Positions 23,840 to 31,457 of a DNA stretch of 32,394 bases are shown in pieces (position 1 is the stretch's first letter; every line of letters starts with the position of its first letter). Under the pieces are notes generated by a model, which was not told where the DNA came from, did no database searches, and saw nothing but the letters and a program-made list of their open reading frames with translations. The DNA comes from Chloroflexota bacterium. Its GTDB lineage: Bacteria; Chloroflexota; Dormibacteria; CF-121. A program made the translations under genes and the position numbers. Where the stretch lies: contig VBIC01000120.1 of the NCBI GenBank assembly GCA_005881425.1, positions 7,739 through 40,132 of the forward strand, read 5' to 3'.

Positions 23840-24897
23840 CTACCCAGGGCGGGTGCGGTCGCGGGCGGACTTCTGGATCAGGCGCCACTTGCGCCGCTCC
23901 TCCTGCTGCAGGCGGACGCTGGAGCGTACCGCGAGCGCGTGCAGCTCTCGCTCCAGCTTGCGGTAGCTGGCCAGCCGGTCCGCCTGCAGTTCGCCCTGCT
24001 CGACGGCGCGGCGAACCGCACAGCTCGGCTCACCCTGATGTCGGCAGTCGCGAAAGCGGCAGCCGGTCGCGAGCCGGGCGACGTCCTCGAAAGCCTGCTC
24101 CAGCGCGCTGCCGTCCCCCCAGAGCTGGAGCTCGCGCAACCCGGGCGTGTCGATCAGCATCCCGCCGTGGTGCAGGATCGTCAGCTGGCGGTGCGTGGTC
24201 GTGTGGCGTCCCTTGCCGTCGCGCCTCACGGCCTGGGTCTTGAGGAGGGCATCTCCCATCAGCCGGTTGATCAGGGTTGACTTGCCCACTCCCGAGGGGC
24301 CGATCAGGACCCCGGTGAGCCCGGCGCCCAGCTCAGCCCGGAGCCGATCCAGGCCTACGCCGGTTGCGCCGCTGGCGAGCAGGACCGGAGCCCCGAGAGC
24401 GATCGGCTCGACGCCGGCCAGGGCCTGGGCCGGATCCGCCGCCAGGTCGGCCTTGGTCAGGACGATCACCGGTGAGGCGCCGCTGTTCCAGGCAATCGTC
24501 AGGTAGCGCTCCAGCCGCCGCAGGTTGACCTCCTCCGACAGAGCCGCCACCACGAAGACGCGGTCGACGTTGGCCGCCATCACCTGCTCCACGGTCGAGG
24601 CATCGGCCTCCTTGCGGGACAGTGCCCAAGCCGCTGCAGGGCCACCCAATCGCCGACCGTAGGGAGCGACGCGCGCGTGCTCGCCGCGTGACGCAGGCGG
24701 CCCGCCACCACGGCCTGGACGGCCGCGGCCTCCAGCTGAACCAGGTAGGCGCTTCCGTGGTCTGCGATCACGCGGCCCGGTTCGGAGCCGCCACGCCCGT
24801 GCTCGGCGAATCGTTCTTCGAACCAGGCTGACCATCCGATCGAACGCAGTCGCGTGTGAATCGCGTCGGAATCGCCCGTCGGGGCCCTTGAATCCAT
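23840..24897 (-). pseudogene. rsgA: RsgA-type ribosome-assembly GTPase gene, frameshifted
   Basis: RsgA is a circularly permuted GTPase that checks late 30S maturation. From ATG 24897 the N-terminal OB-fold reads RVIADHGSAYLVQLE and ends PTVGDWVALQ. Near 24620-24635 the frame changes to ALSRKEADASTVEQVMAANVDRVFVV, so a deletion not divisible by three plus roughly a dozen missing residues (the usual VLPRR region) is likely. The rest is intact: TKAD (G4), GPSGVGKST (P-loop), DTPG (G3) and the zinc site CRFRDCRHQGEPSC. GGAGG lies about 5 bases upstream of the start. Confidence 0.82.
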
Positions 24898-24902
24898 GAA
24901 GA

Positions 24903-24942
24903 CCTCCAGGTGTGGATCTGCTTCGAGATCCGGCGCGCCTGG
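24903..24942 (-). promoter_or_regulatory. Hairpin overlapping the rsgA ribosome binding site
   Basis: An inner perfect stem GGATCT/AGATCC (24914-24919 with 24926-24931, 6-base loop) is flanked by an outer CCAGG/CCTGG pair (24906-24910 with 24938-24942). The outer stem shares two bases with the GGAGG of rsgA at 24903-24907. Pairing would limit ribosome access to rsgA. Confidence 0.4.
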
Positions 24943-24956
24943 AAGGCTGGAAGGGA

Positions 24957-25016
24957 CTAGAGGCGAGCCTCGGAGGCGGCCGGCGATGAAATCTGGAACA
25001 CAGACACGAGGATCAT
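24957..25016 (-). CDS. Candidate leader peptide upstream of rsgA (19 aa)
   Basis: ATG 25016 opens a 19-codon frame, MILVSVFQISSPAASEARL, ending TAG. It has the best ribosome site in this area, AAGGAGG at 25026-25032, nine bases upstream. It precedes the rsgA ribosome-site hairpin, a layout like antibiotic-response leader peptides. No homologue is known to me, so existence as a translated peptide is inference. Confidence 0.35.
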   Translation of the reverse strand: MILVSVFQISSPAASEARL

Positions 25017-25049
25017 CTGGCAGCACCTCCTTGCAATCGGGATGCGCGC

Positions 25050-25078
25050 AGCGTAGCGGGATCAGGCGTGCGCGTCAA
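25050..25078 (-). promoter_or_regulatory. Consensus-type promoter for the rsgA transcript
   Basis: On the minus strand TTGACG (25073-25078) and TACGCT (25050-25055) are separated by exactly 17 bases. This is the only full -35/-10 pair I found with near-consensus hexamers. Transcription would begin near 25043, just before the leader-peptide ribosome site. Confidence 0.6.
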
Positions 25079-25106
25079 GTGACTCCGGTGCCATGCTGAG
25101 GATGCG

Positions 25107-25894
25107 GTGCGCACAGGATTAGCCGGGTTCGCGCTTGCGGTGACGCTGGCCAGCATCTCCCCAGCCGGCCTGTCGGCACCCGTTGTTCCGGCCCATGCGA
25201 CTGCGGCTCCGGTGGCGGTGCGCGGCACGCTCACGGTCTTCGCCGACTCCTCGCTGGACCTGGCCTTCCGTTCCATCCAGCAATCGTTCCAGCGCGCCTA
25301 TCCGGCGGTCCGCGTGGATCTGACCCTGGGACCTTCGCCGACCCTGGGGCGTGAGCTGCAGCACGGCGTTCCCGCGGACGTATTCGCGACCATGGACCTG
25401 CCCACTCTGCGTCGCCTCGTCCTGGGCCGGGCGGTCGCCGGGGCCGTCCATCTGTTCGCCCGCAACCAGATGCAGATCGTGGTCGCCGCCACCAATCCGA
25501 AGCGGATCGGGACCCTGGGAGAGCTCGGCAAGCCGGGGCTGGTGGTGGCGACCTGCCGCCGCGTCCTGCCCTGCGGACGCGACACCGCCCTGGCCTTCGC
25601 CGGGCCGGGATACCACTGGTAGGCAGCGGCCAGGAAGAGGACAGCGTCGCCGTCATCGATCAGGTCGGCGCCGGAAAGGCGGACGCGGGGGTCGTCTACC
25701 AGACAGATCTGGACGCGTCCGGCGGGCGGGTCCAGGCAGTCGACATCCCGGACACCGCCAACGTAGCCCCCTGGTACATGATGGTGCTGATGCTCTACAC
25801 CGACAACGACCGGGCAGCGACCGCCTTCCTCAGCTTCGTCCTCTCGCCCCGCGGCCAGGCGATCCTGTCGCGCTTCGGTTTCGCTCGTCCCTGA
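25107..25894 (+). pseudogene. modA: ModA-type molybdate/anion-binding protein gene, frameshifted
   Basis: The first part (GTG 25107 to the stop at 25622) has a signal peptide ending SAPVVPAHA and a type 2 periplasmic-binding fold: GTLTVFADSSLDLAFRSI, HGVPADVFATMD and ARNQMQIVVA. The second part, in another frame and ending TGA 25892-25894, carries GKADAGVVYQTD, VAPWYMMVLM and LSPRGQAILSRFGF, the expected ModA C-terminus. The frames meet near 25600-25615, where one missing base would restore one protein of about 260 residues. No modB or modC follows. Whether the ligand is molybdate, tungstate or another anion is not readable. Confidence 0.8.
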
Positions 25895-25946
25895 CGCCTT
25901 CCGGGACGCTGGACGAAGGGCGCGTGCACTGAGTTCGGCACCACAC

Positions 25947-25952
25947 TAGAAT
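25947..25952 (+). promoter_or_regulatory. -10-like TAGAAT upstream of nfeD
   Basis: TAGAAT ends 8 bases before ATG 25961. The gap GTGCCGCG has no ribosome site, so the message would be leaderless. Confidence 0.45.
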
Positions 25953-25960
25953 GTGCCGCG

Positions 25961-26428
25961 ATGGGTCTCTTCTGGTTCTGGCTGATCATCGCCGGAATCC
26001 TGGTCATCACGGAGGTCGTGACACTGGCGTTCTTCGCAGCCTTCCTGGCCCTGGGAGCTGCCGGGGCGGCGATCGCCGCTCTGCTCGGCCTGCCGGCGCT
26101 CGTCGATGCCGTGGTCTTCGCGGCGGTCGGGGTGGGCGGGATCGTGGTCGCGCGACCGCCGTTGATGCGAGCACTCGGACGCCGGCCAGGTCCCCTGCTT
26201 CGCTCGGGCGCGGAGGGCATGATCGGCGAGCGGGCCATCCTCCAGGAGCCGATACTCGGGCCCGACCGCCCCGGGCATGTCAAGATCGCCGGCGAGCTCT
26301 GGCCGGCGCTGACCGCAACCGGCGCCGCAGTGCCGGCAGGGACGCCGGTCGTGGTGCGAGCCCTTCGCAGCGCAACCCTGATCGTCGAGGTCGACGACCC
26401 GCCATCGGCACAGGCGCCTACGGCGTGA
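25961..26428 (+). CDS. NfeD-like membrane protein
   Basis: 155 residues. Two to three N-terminal membrane helices (FWFWLIIAGILVITEVVTL, then an Ala/Gly-rich pair) lead into a C-terminal OB-fold: GMIGERAILQEPI, GHVKIAGELWPAL, and PAGTPVVVRALRSATLIVEV. This is the short NfeD form, which is usually encoded with a stomatin-like SPFH partner; here that gene follows after 25 bases. The pair is thought to organise membrane microdomains. Confidence 0.9.
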   Translation: MGLFWFWLIIAGILVITEVVTLAFFAAFLALGAAGAAIAALLGLPALVDAVVFAAVGVGGIVVARPPLMRALGRRPGPLLRSGAEGMIGERAILQEPILGPDRPGHVKIAGELWPALTATGAAVPAGTPVVVRALRSATLIVEVDDPPSAQAPTA

Positions 26429-26453
26429 GGAACGCTTACAACCTGGAGGATTA

Positions 26454-27329
26454 ATGGAACCGACCCTGATCTTCATCGGCATCGTCGTCCTGCTCGCCAT
26501 CGTGCTCATCGCCCGCGCCGTCAATATCGTGCAGCAGGGATACGTCGGCGTCGTCAAGCGCCTCGGGCAGTTCCATTCCGTTCGTCAGCCTGGTGTCACC
26601 TTCCTCATCCCGCTGGTGGACGCCATCATGCTCGTCGACATCCGCGAGACGCCGCGGACCGGGGACAAGCAGGACGTCATCACGCGTGACAACGTCACGG
26701 TCAGCGTCAACGCCACCATCTTCATGGCCATCGACCAGCTCTCGCGCACAACCCTGCGCGCCATCTTCGGCGGGATGACCCTGGACGAGGCGCTCAGCCA
26801 GCGGGAACGGATCAACGCCCAGCTCCAGGCGCAGATGGAGTCGGTGACCGACAAGTGGGGGATTCGCATCAACCGGATCGAGATCGTAGACATTTCCCCG
26901 CCGCAGACGATTCTGAACGCACTCGCCCTGCAGAAGACGGCCGACCAGGAAAAACGCGCCTTCATCTTGAAGTCGGAGGGTCAGCAGCAGTCCGCCATCA
27001 ACATCGCGGATGGGCAGAAGCAAGCCCAGATCAAGACCGCCGAGGGCGACAAGCAATCCGCCATCTTGCGGGCGGAGGGCGCCAAGCAGGCCGCCATCCT
27101 CGAGGCGGAAGGCCGCGCCCAGGCCGTGGCGACCGTCTACAAGGCGATTATCGAGCAGAACCCCACGCCCACCCTGGTCTCGATCCTCCAGCTCGATACG
27201 CTCTCCAAGTTCGCAACCAGTGACAACAGCAAGATCCTGGTGCCCTTCGAGAGCGCCGGACTCATGGGCGCGGCCCAGGCGCTGCGCGGCGTGCTCGACG
27301 CGGCCCCGGCCGGCGGCGGTAAGTCATAG
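26454..27329 (+). CDS. Stomatin-like SPFH (band 7) protein, internally shortened
   Basis: 291 residues. An N-terminal membrane helix (LIFIGIVVLLAIVLIARA), SPFH domain with VQQGYVGVVKRLGQF, PLVDAIMLVDIRET, DVITRDNVTVSVNATIF and WGIRINRIEIVDISPP, a charged coiled coil rich in Lys/Gln/Ala repeats (DQEKRAFILKSEGQQQSA), and a C-terminal segment PTPTLVSILQLDTL. Between ATIFMAI and DQLSRTTLRAI the usual D-P-x-x-A-x-x-V-x-x-Y stretch of about 18 residues is absent, in frame. GGAGG lies 6-7 bases before ATG 26454. Works with the NfeD protein upstream. Confidence 0.9.
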   Translation: MEPTLIFIGIVVLLAIVLIARAVNIVQQGYVGVVKRLGQFHSVRQPGVTFLIPLVDAIMLVDIRETPRTGDKQDVITRDNVTVSVNATIFMAIDQLSRTTLRAIFGGMTLDEALSQRERINAQLQAQMESVTDKWGIRINRIEIVDISPPQTILNALALQKTADQEKRAFILKSEGQQQSAINIADGQKQAQIKTAEGDKQSAILRAEGAKQAAILEAEGRAQAVATVYKAIIEQNPTPTLVSILQLDTLSKFATSDNSKILVPFESAGLMGAAQALRGVLDAAPAGGGKS

Positions 27330-27331
27330 GG

Positions 27332-27814
27332 CTGGATCCGCAGCCGGCGGTCGTCGTCCTGGAGCCGGGCGAATATCGCGCCATCCAGCCGCTCCTGCGC
27401 GAGCTGCTGCTCGAAGAGCAGCGCCACTACGAGCATCCGCAGCGGAGCCTGCCGGAGATTGCGGCCGACGTGGAGCGTCCGCCGCGGGCAACCTTCCAGG
27501 GCGAGAACATGATCCTGGCCGCGCGAAGTTCGGAGGGCGAGATCACCGCCTTCTGCTGGTGCGTTTTCTTCGACCCCGGGACTGGCCTCGAGGCTGAGGT
27601 GGCGGAGGTCTACGTCAAGCCGTCCTTCCGCGGCAAGGGGCTGGGGCGCAGCCTTCTGCTCAGGGCGGTCGAGCTCTTTCGCCAGCGGGGCGTGACCTTC
27701 GCCTCGGTCTGGACCCGGGAGAACAATCCGGAGGCCGTCCGCGTCTATGAGCAAGCAGGATTCCACCGCACGGAGCAGCTGGTGCTGACCTGGCTGCCGC
27801 TTCCCGGCCGCTGA
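27332..27814 (+). CDS. GNAT-family N-acetyltransferase
   Basis: It transfers an acetyl group from acetyl-CoA to an amine; substrate unknown. The acetyl-CoA loop is plain: VAEVYVKPSFRGKGLGRSLL with RGKGLG, followed by the helix LRAVELFRQRG and the NPEAVRVYEQAGF motif. Coding similarity begins well before the first ATG/GTG (27470), with PAVVVLEPGEYRAIQPLLREL forming the expected first strand and helix. The frame there opens only with CTG 27332, two bases after the SPFH stop, giving 160 residues. Confidence 0.85.
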   Translation: MDPQPAVVVLEPGEYRAIQPLLRELLLEEQRHYEHPQRSLPEIAADVERPPRATFQGENMILAARSSEGEITAFCWCVFFDPGTGLEAEVAEVYVKPSFRGKGLGRSLLLRAVELFRQRGVTFASVWTRENNPEAVRVYEQAGFHRTEQLVLTWLPLPGR

Positions 27815-27821
27815 ACGAGCG

Positions 27822-27945
27822 AGACGCCGCGTCAGCGGTGGCGAGCCAGGGCGCGCGGCGAGCAGGCCGCGCAAGGCAATTCGGCCGCATTAGAATTTTT
27901 GCGGCCAGGCCGTGCGCGGGCGTCCGCGAGCCGCGATTCGCCCGG
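27822..27945 (-). repeat. Possible diverged intergenic repeat, copy 3
   Basis: Read on the minus strand this gap shares TTGCCTTGCGC with copy 1 and CGCTGACGCG with copy 2, and similar blocks between them (an AT-rich AAAATT core, GCTCGCC). The palindrome GCGCCATGGCGC is absent, so membership is uncertain. Confidence 0.3.
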
Positions 27946-27949
27946 TAAG

Positions 27950-27955
27950 TAGACT
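27950..27955 (+). promoter_or_regulatory. -10-like TAGACT upstream of htrA
   Basis: TAGACT ends 6 bases before GTG 27962. A second candidate, TAGAAT 27891-27896, lies 65 bases upstream. The first would give a leaderless mRNA; GGGAGG between box and start is too close to act as a normal ribosome site. Confidence 0.4.
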
Positions 27956-27961
27956 GGGAGG

Positions 27962-29134
27962 GTGGCGAGCGAGCCGCAGTACAGCCCGCCGGAACCGGCC
28001 CCACTGGCGCCGGCCGAGCGGAGGCCGCGCCGGCCCGGGTGGTACGCCATCGTCGGCATCGCCGCGATCAGTGCCCTGATCGGCGCCGCCGCCGGCAGCG
28101 GCGCCACCATCCTTACCGCCCAGCGCCTCAGCCAGGCCGGCAGTCCGGCGGCGCGCAACCTGGTGGCTCCGCTCGCGCCCATCACCAACACCCTGACCGA
28201 GGAGTCGGCGGTGATCAACGTCGCCGCCACCGCCGGCAAGTCGGTGGTCGAGATCAAGACCAGGGTGACCTCACCGGACCTCTTCGTGCAGCAGACTCAG
28301 CAGGGCATCGGCTCGGGCTTCATCGTCAGCTCCGACGGCTACATCGTGACCAACAACCATGTGGTCGAAGGCGCCACCCAGCTCCAGGTGATCCTGCGCG
28401 ACCAGTCGCGGCCCTACGACGCCCGAATCGTGGGAACCAGCCCGCAGGACGACATCGCGGTCCTCAAGATCGACGCCAGGGACCTCCCCGCGCTGAGCTT
28501 CGGCGACTCGCACAGCCTGCGAGTCGGACAGCTGGCGATCGCGATCGGAAGCCCGCTCGGTCAGCAGAACAGCGTCACCAGGGGCGTGATCAGCGCCCTC
28601 AACCGTTCGCTCCAGGTGCCCGATCCGCTGACCGGAGCCCAGGAGAACATCCTCAACGCGATCCAGACCGACGCCCAGATCAACCCGGGGAACAGCGGCG
28701 GTCCGCTGCTCAACAGTGCGGGCGAGGTCGTCGGCGTCAACTTCGCCATCGAGCAGGCGCAGTCCGGTCCCGGCCTGGGCTTCGCCCTGGACGGTAACGC
28801 GGCCCATGACGTGGCCACCCAGCTGATCCAGACGGGCCACGTCAACGAGCCCTACCTGGGGGTGAGCTACGAGCCGGTCGACGAAACCGCGGCCGCGACC
28901 TATGGTCTCAGCGTGGGGGCGCTGGTCAAGAAGGTGGCCGCCGGATCGCCCGCCGATCGCAGCGGGGTGCGGGTGAACGACGTCATCGTCCAGGTCAACG
29001 GCCAGGCGATCGACGATAGCCATCCACTCAAGGACGTGCTGCGCCAGTTCCATCCCGGCGACCACGTCAGCCTCACCCTGAAGCGGGGCGGGCAGACGCT
29101 GACGGTGCAGGTCACGCTCGGAACCCAACCCTGA
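27962..29134 (+). CDS. htrA: HtrA/DegP-type serine protease with PDZ domain
   Basis: Membrane-anchored quality-control protease acting outside the cytoplasmic membrane. 390 residues: a Pro-rich cytoplasmic N-terminus, one membrane helix (about 27-50), trypsin-like domain with catalytic triad His 133 (NNHVVEG), Asp 164 (DDIAVLKI) and Ser 245 (NPGNSGGPLL), and one C-terminal PDZ domain from about 290 (YLGVSYEPV, GSPADRSGVRVNDVI). Complete, no missing key residue. The stop overlaps the argS start as CTGA. Confidence 0.93.
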   Translation: MASEPQYSPPEPAPLAPAERRPRRPGWYAIVGIAAISALIGAAAGSGATILTAQRLSQAGSPAARNLVAPLAPITNTLTEESAVINVAATAGKSVVEIKTRVTSPDLFVQQTQQGIGSGFIVSSDGYIVTNNHVVEGATQLQVILRDQSRPYDARIVGTSPQDDIAVLKIDARDLPALSFGDSHSLRVGQLAIAIGSPLGQQNSVTRGVISALNRSLQVPDPLTGAQENILNAIQTDAQINPGNSGGPLLNSAGEVVGVNFAIEQAQSGPGLGFALDGNAAHDVATQLIQTGHVNEPYLGVSYEPVDETAAATYGLSVGALVKKVAAGSPADRSGVRVNDVIVQVNGQAIDDSHPLKDVLRQFHPGDHVSLTLKRGGQTLTVQVTLGTQP

Positions 29135-30771
29135 GCTCGACCACCGCCACCTCCCCCTCGAGGCTGATCGACCGGGCGGTGCGCCAGGCGGTGGAAAACA
29201 TCGATGGCTGGGCTGCGGCGACCACGGTCCTGCCGGCCGTGGTCGTCGAGCGGACGCAGAATCCGCAGCACGGTGATTACAGCGTGACGCTGCCGCTCAA
29301 GCTGGCGCGCTCGCTGCGCCAGCCGCCGCTTGTGATCGCGGAGCGCCTGGCCGGAAGGCTGGAGCTTCCAGACGGCTTTGCTGAGGTGGCCATTGCGGCC
29401 CCCGGTTTCATCAACCTCCGGCTGCTGCCTTCGTGGCTGCGCGCCCAGCTTGTCCCGATCAAGGAGGCCGGCACGCAGTGGGGACGGTCGTCCCTGGGAC
29501 ACGACATCCCGGTCCAGGTCGAGTTCGTGAGCTCGAACCCGACGGGGCCGCTCCTCTTCAGCCACGCGCGCGGCGCCGTGGTGGGGGATGTCGTGGCCCG
29601 CGTCCTGGAGGCCAGCAGGTTCAAGGTCCAGCGCGAGTACTACGTCAACGACAAGGGGCGCCAGATCAGGTTGTTCGGAGAGTCGTTGCGTGCCCGGATC
29701 CTTGATGAGCCGGTGCCGGAAGGCGGCTACCAGAGCGAGTACGTAAGGGATCTGGCCCAGGAGCTCGAGCCCAGGGCCCGGGAGATGAGCAGTTCACTGG
29801 ACCCGCGGGTTCTGGCTGAGCTGGGGATGGAGCAGACCATGACGTCGATCCGCGAAGACCTTCGCCGGCTGGACATCAAGCATGACCAGGAGTTCCTCGA
29901 GAGCAGCCTCTACGACGGCCGCTGGGATGGCGAGACCTGGCAGGAGCTTCGATCGAAGGGCCGGGTCGTCGAGCGGGATGGAGCAGTCTGGTTCGTCACT
30001 GGCGCCGACAAGGACGAGGTCCTGTTCAAGCGTGACGGCGAGCCGACCTACTTCGCCTCCGACATCCTCTATCACCGGGACAAGCTCGAGCGGCGCGGGT
30101 TCCAGCGCTCCATCGACGTCTGGGGAGCGGATCACCAGGGCCAGGTGGGCCGTGTCAAGCAGGCGCTCGAGGTCCTGGGAATCGACCCGGCCCGCCTGCA
30201 GGTGCTACTGGTGCAGCTGGTCTCGGTCAAGCGGGGCGCGGAAGCGGTCCGCATGTCCCGCCGGGCGGGGGTCGGGATCACGCTCAAGGAGATGCTGGAC
30301 GAGGTGGGGCCTGACCCGGTGCGCTATTTCTTCCTGCTGCGCTCCGCGGACGCCCACATGCAGTTCGACGTCGACCTGGCCAAGCAGCAGTCCTCGGACA
30401 ACCCCGTCTACTACGCGCAGTACGCCCACGCCCGCCTGGCCAACGTCCTCGCCTTCGGGGCCGACGCGGGCGCCGATGCCGGCGTATCAGACCTGGAGCG
30501 CCTCGACTCGGAGTGGGAGCTGGAGCTGATGCGGGTCATGCTGCGCTGGCCCGATGTCGTGCGCGAGGCGGCAGAATCCCTGGAGCCGCATCGCCTCGCC
30601 TTCTACACCGACGAGCTGGCGGCGGCGATCCACCGCTTCTACAAGAACTGCCGTGTCGTCACCGACGACCGGCCGCTGACCGCGGCCCGCCTCCAGCTCT
30701 GCCTCGCCGCTCGGACCACTATCGGCAACGCCCTGGGCCTGATGGGGGTCTCCGCCCCGGACCGGATGTAA
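29131..30771 (+). CDS. argS: Arginyl-tRNA synthetase
   Basis: It charges tRNA-Arg. About 546 residues from CTG 29131 (CTGA overlap with htrA); GTG 29179 would remove the first helix. Seen: N-terminal tRNA-binding domain (RTQNPQHGDYS), VEFVSSNPTGP, YYVNDKGRQI, DGEPTYFASDILYHRDK, DVWGADHQG, RMSRRAG in place of KMSKS, and the DALR domain with NPVYYAQYAHAR. The HIGH box reads LFSH (about residues 142-145) where homologues usually have HVGH; the second His is kept. The first ATP-binding His is therefore missing. Confidence 0.9.
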   Translation: MSSTTATSPSRLIDRAVRQAVENIDGWAAATTVLPAVVVERTQNPQHGDYSVTLPLKLARSLRQPPLVIAERLAGRLELPDGFAEVAIAAPGFINLRLLPSWLRAQLVPIKEAGTQWGRSSLGHDIPVQVEFVSSNPTGPLLFSHARGAVVGDVVARVLEASRFKVQREYYVNDKGRQIRLFGESLRARILDEPVPEGGYQSEYVRDLAQELEPRAREMSSSLDPRVLAELGMEQTMTSIREDLRRLDIKHDQEFLESSLYDGRWDGETWQELRSKGRVVERDGAVWFVTGADKDEVLFKRDGEPTYFASDILYHRDKLERRGFQRSIDVWGADHQGQVGRVKQALEVLGIDPARLQVLLVQLVSVKRGAEAVRMSRRAGVGITLKEMLDEVGPDPVRYFFLLRSADAHMQFDVDLAKQQSSDNPVYYAQYAHARLANVLAFGADAGADAGVSDLERLDSEWELELMRVMLRWPDVVREAAESLEPHRLAFYTDELAAAIHRFYKNCRVVTDDRPLTAARLQLCLAARTTIGNALGLMGVSAPDRM

Positions 30772-30774
30772 ACT
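30769..30774 (+). promoter_or_regulatory. -10-like TAAACT upstream of MBL-fold gene
   Basis: TAAACT contains the argS stop codon and ends 8 bases before ATG 30783. Confidence 0.4.
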
Positions 30775-30782
30775 GCCCAGCG

Positions 30783-31457
30783 ATGGAGATCACCTACTTC
30801 GGGTTGAACGCGGTCCGGATCAGGGGACGGGACGCGACCCTGATGATCGACCCCTACGACCCCAAGCTCGGGCTGGCGCCAGTCCGCCTCAACCTGCAGA
30901 TCGTGGCCTTCACCCACGACGACCCCACGCACTTCAGCACCCAGGGGCTGAGCGGCGACTACCACCTGGTCAGCGGCGCCGGCGAGTTCGAGATCAAGGG
31001 CATCTTCCTGCGCGGGATCCAGACCTACCACGACGCCCAGAACGGGCAGAAGCGGGGCAAGAACTTCATCTACGTGGCCGAGGTCGACGACCTGCGCGTC
31101 TGCCACCTGGGCCACCTGGGCCACGTGCTCGACGAGGGCCAGCTGGACGCGATCGGGAGCAAGATCGACGTCCTCTGCGTGCCGGTGGGCGGTGGCAGCC
31201 ACATCGGGTCGGCGCAGGCGACCGAGATCGTGAGCCAGATCGAGCCCAAGGTGGTGGTGCCGATCTCCTACCGCCTGCCCGGGCTTACGCTGTTGGCCCA
31301 GGATCTCGAGCCGCTCGACAAGTTCGCCAAGGAACTGGGGGCGACCGATCTCACCCCTCAGCCCAAGCTTCAGATCACCGGCTCGCCGACTATCGAGGAG
31401 ACCAGGCTGGTCCTGCTCGAGGCGCGAGGCGCCGCCGCGGCTGCCAGCGTCGACTGA
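30783..31457 (+). CDS. Metallo-beta-lactamase-fold protein (UPF0173-like), altered metal site
   Basis: 224 residues. It starts MEITYFGLNAVRI with the MBL-fold strand layout, then IDPYDPKLG, GAGEFEIKGIFLRGIQTYHD, CHLGHLGH and VLCVPVGGGSHI, as in the UPF0173/L-ascorbate-lactonase-like group. The metal-binding HxHxDH motif is changed to THDDPTH (residues 44-50), and the usual HLGDLGH reads HLGHLGH. Enzyme activity is therefore doubtful or uses a different ligand set. ATG 30783 follows TAAACT by 8 bases. Confidence 0.82.
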   Translation: MEITYFGLNAVRIRGRDATLMIDPYDPKLGLAPVRLNLQIVAFTHDDPTHFSTQGLSGDYHLVSGAGEFEIKGIFLRGIQTYHDAQNGQKRGKNFIYVAEVDDLRVCHLGHLGHVLDEGQLDAIGSKIDVLCVPVGGGSHIGSAQATEIVSQIEPKVVVPISYRLPGLTLLAQDLEPLDKFAKELGATDLTPQPKLQITGSPTIEETRLVLLEARGAAAAASVD

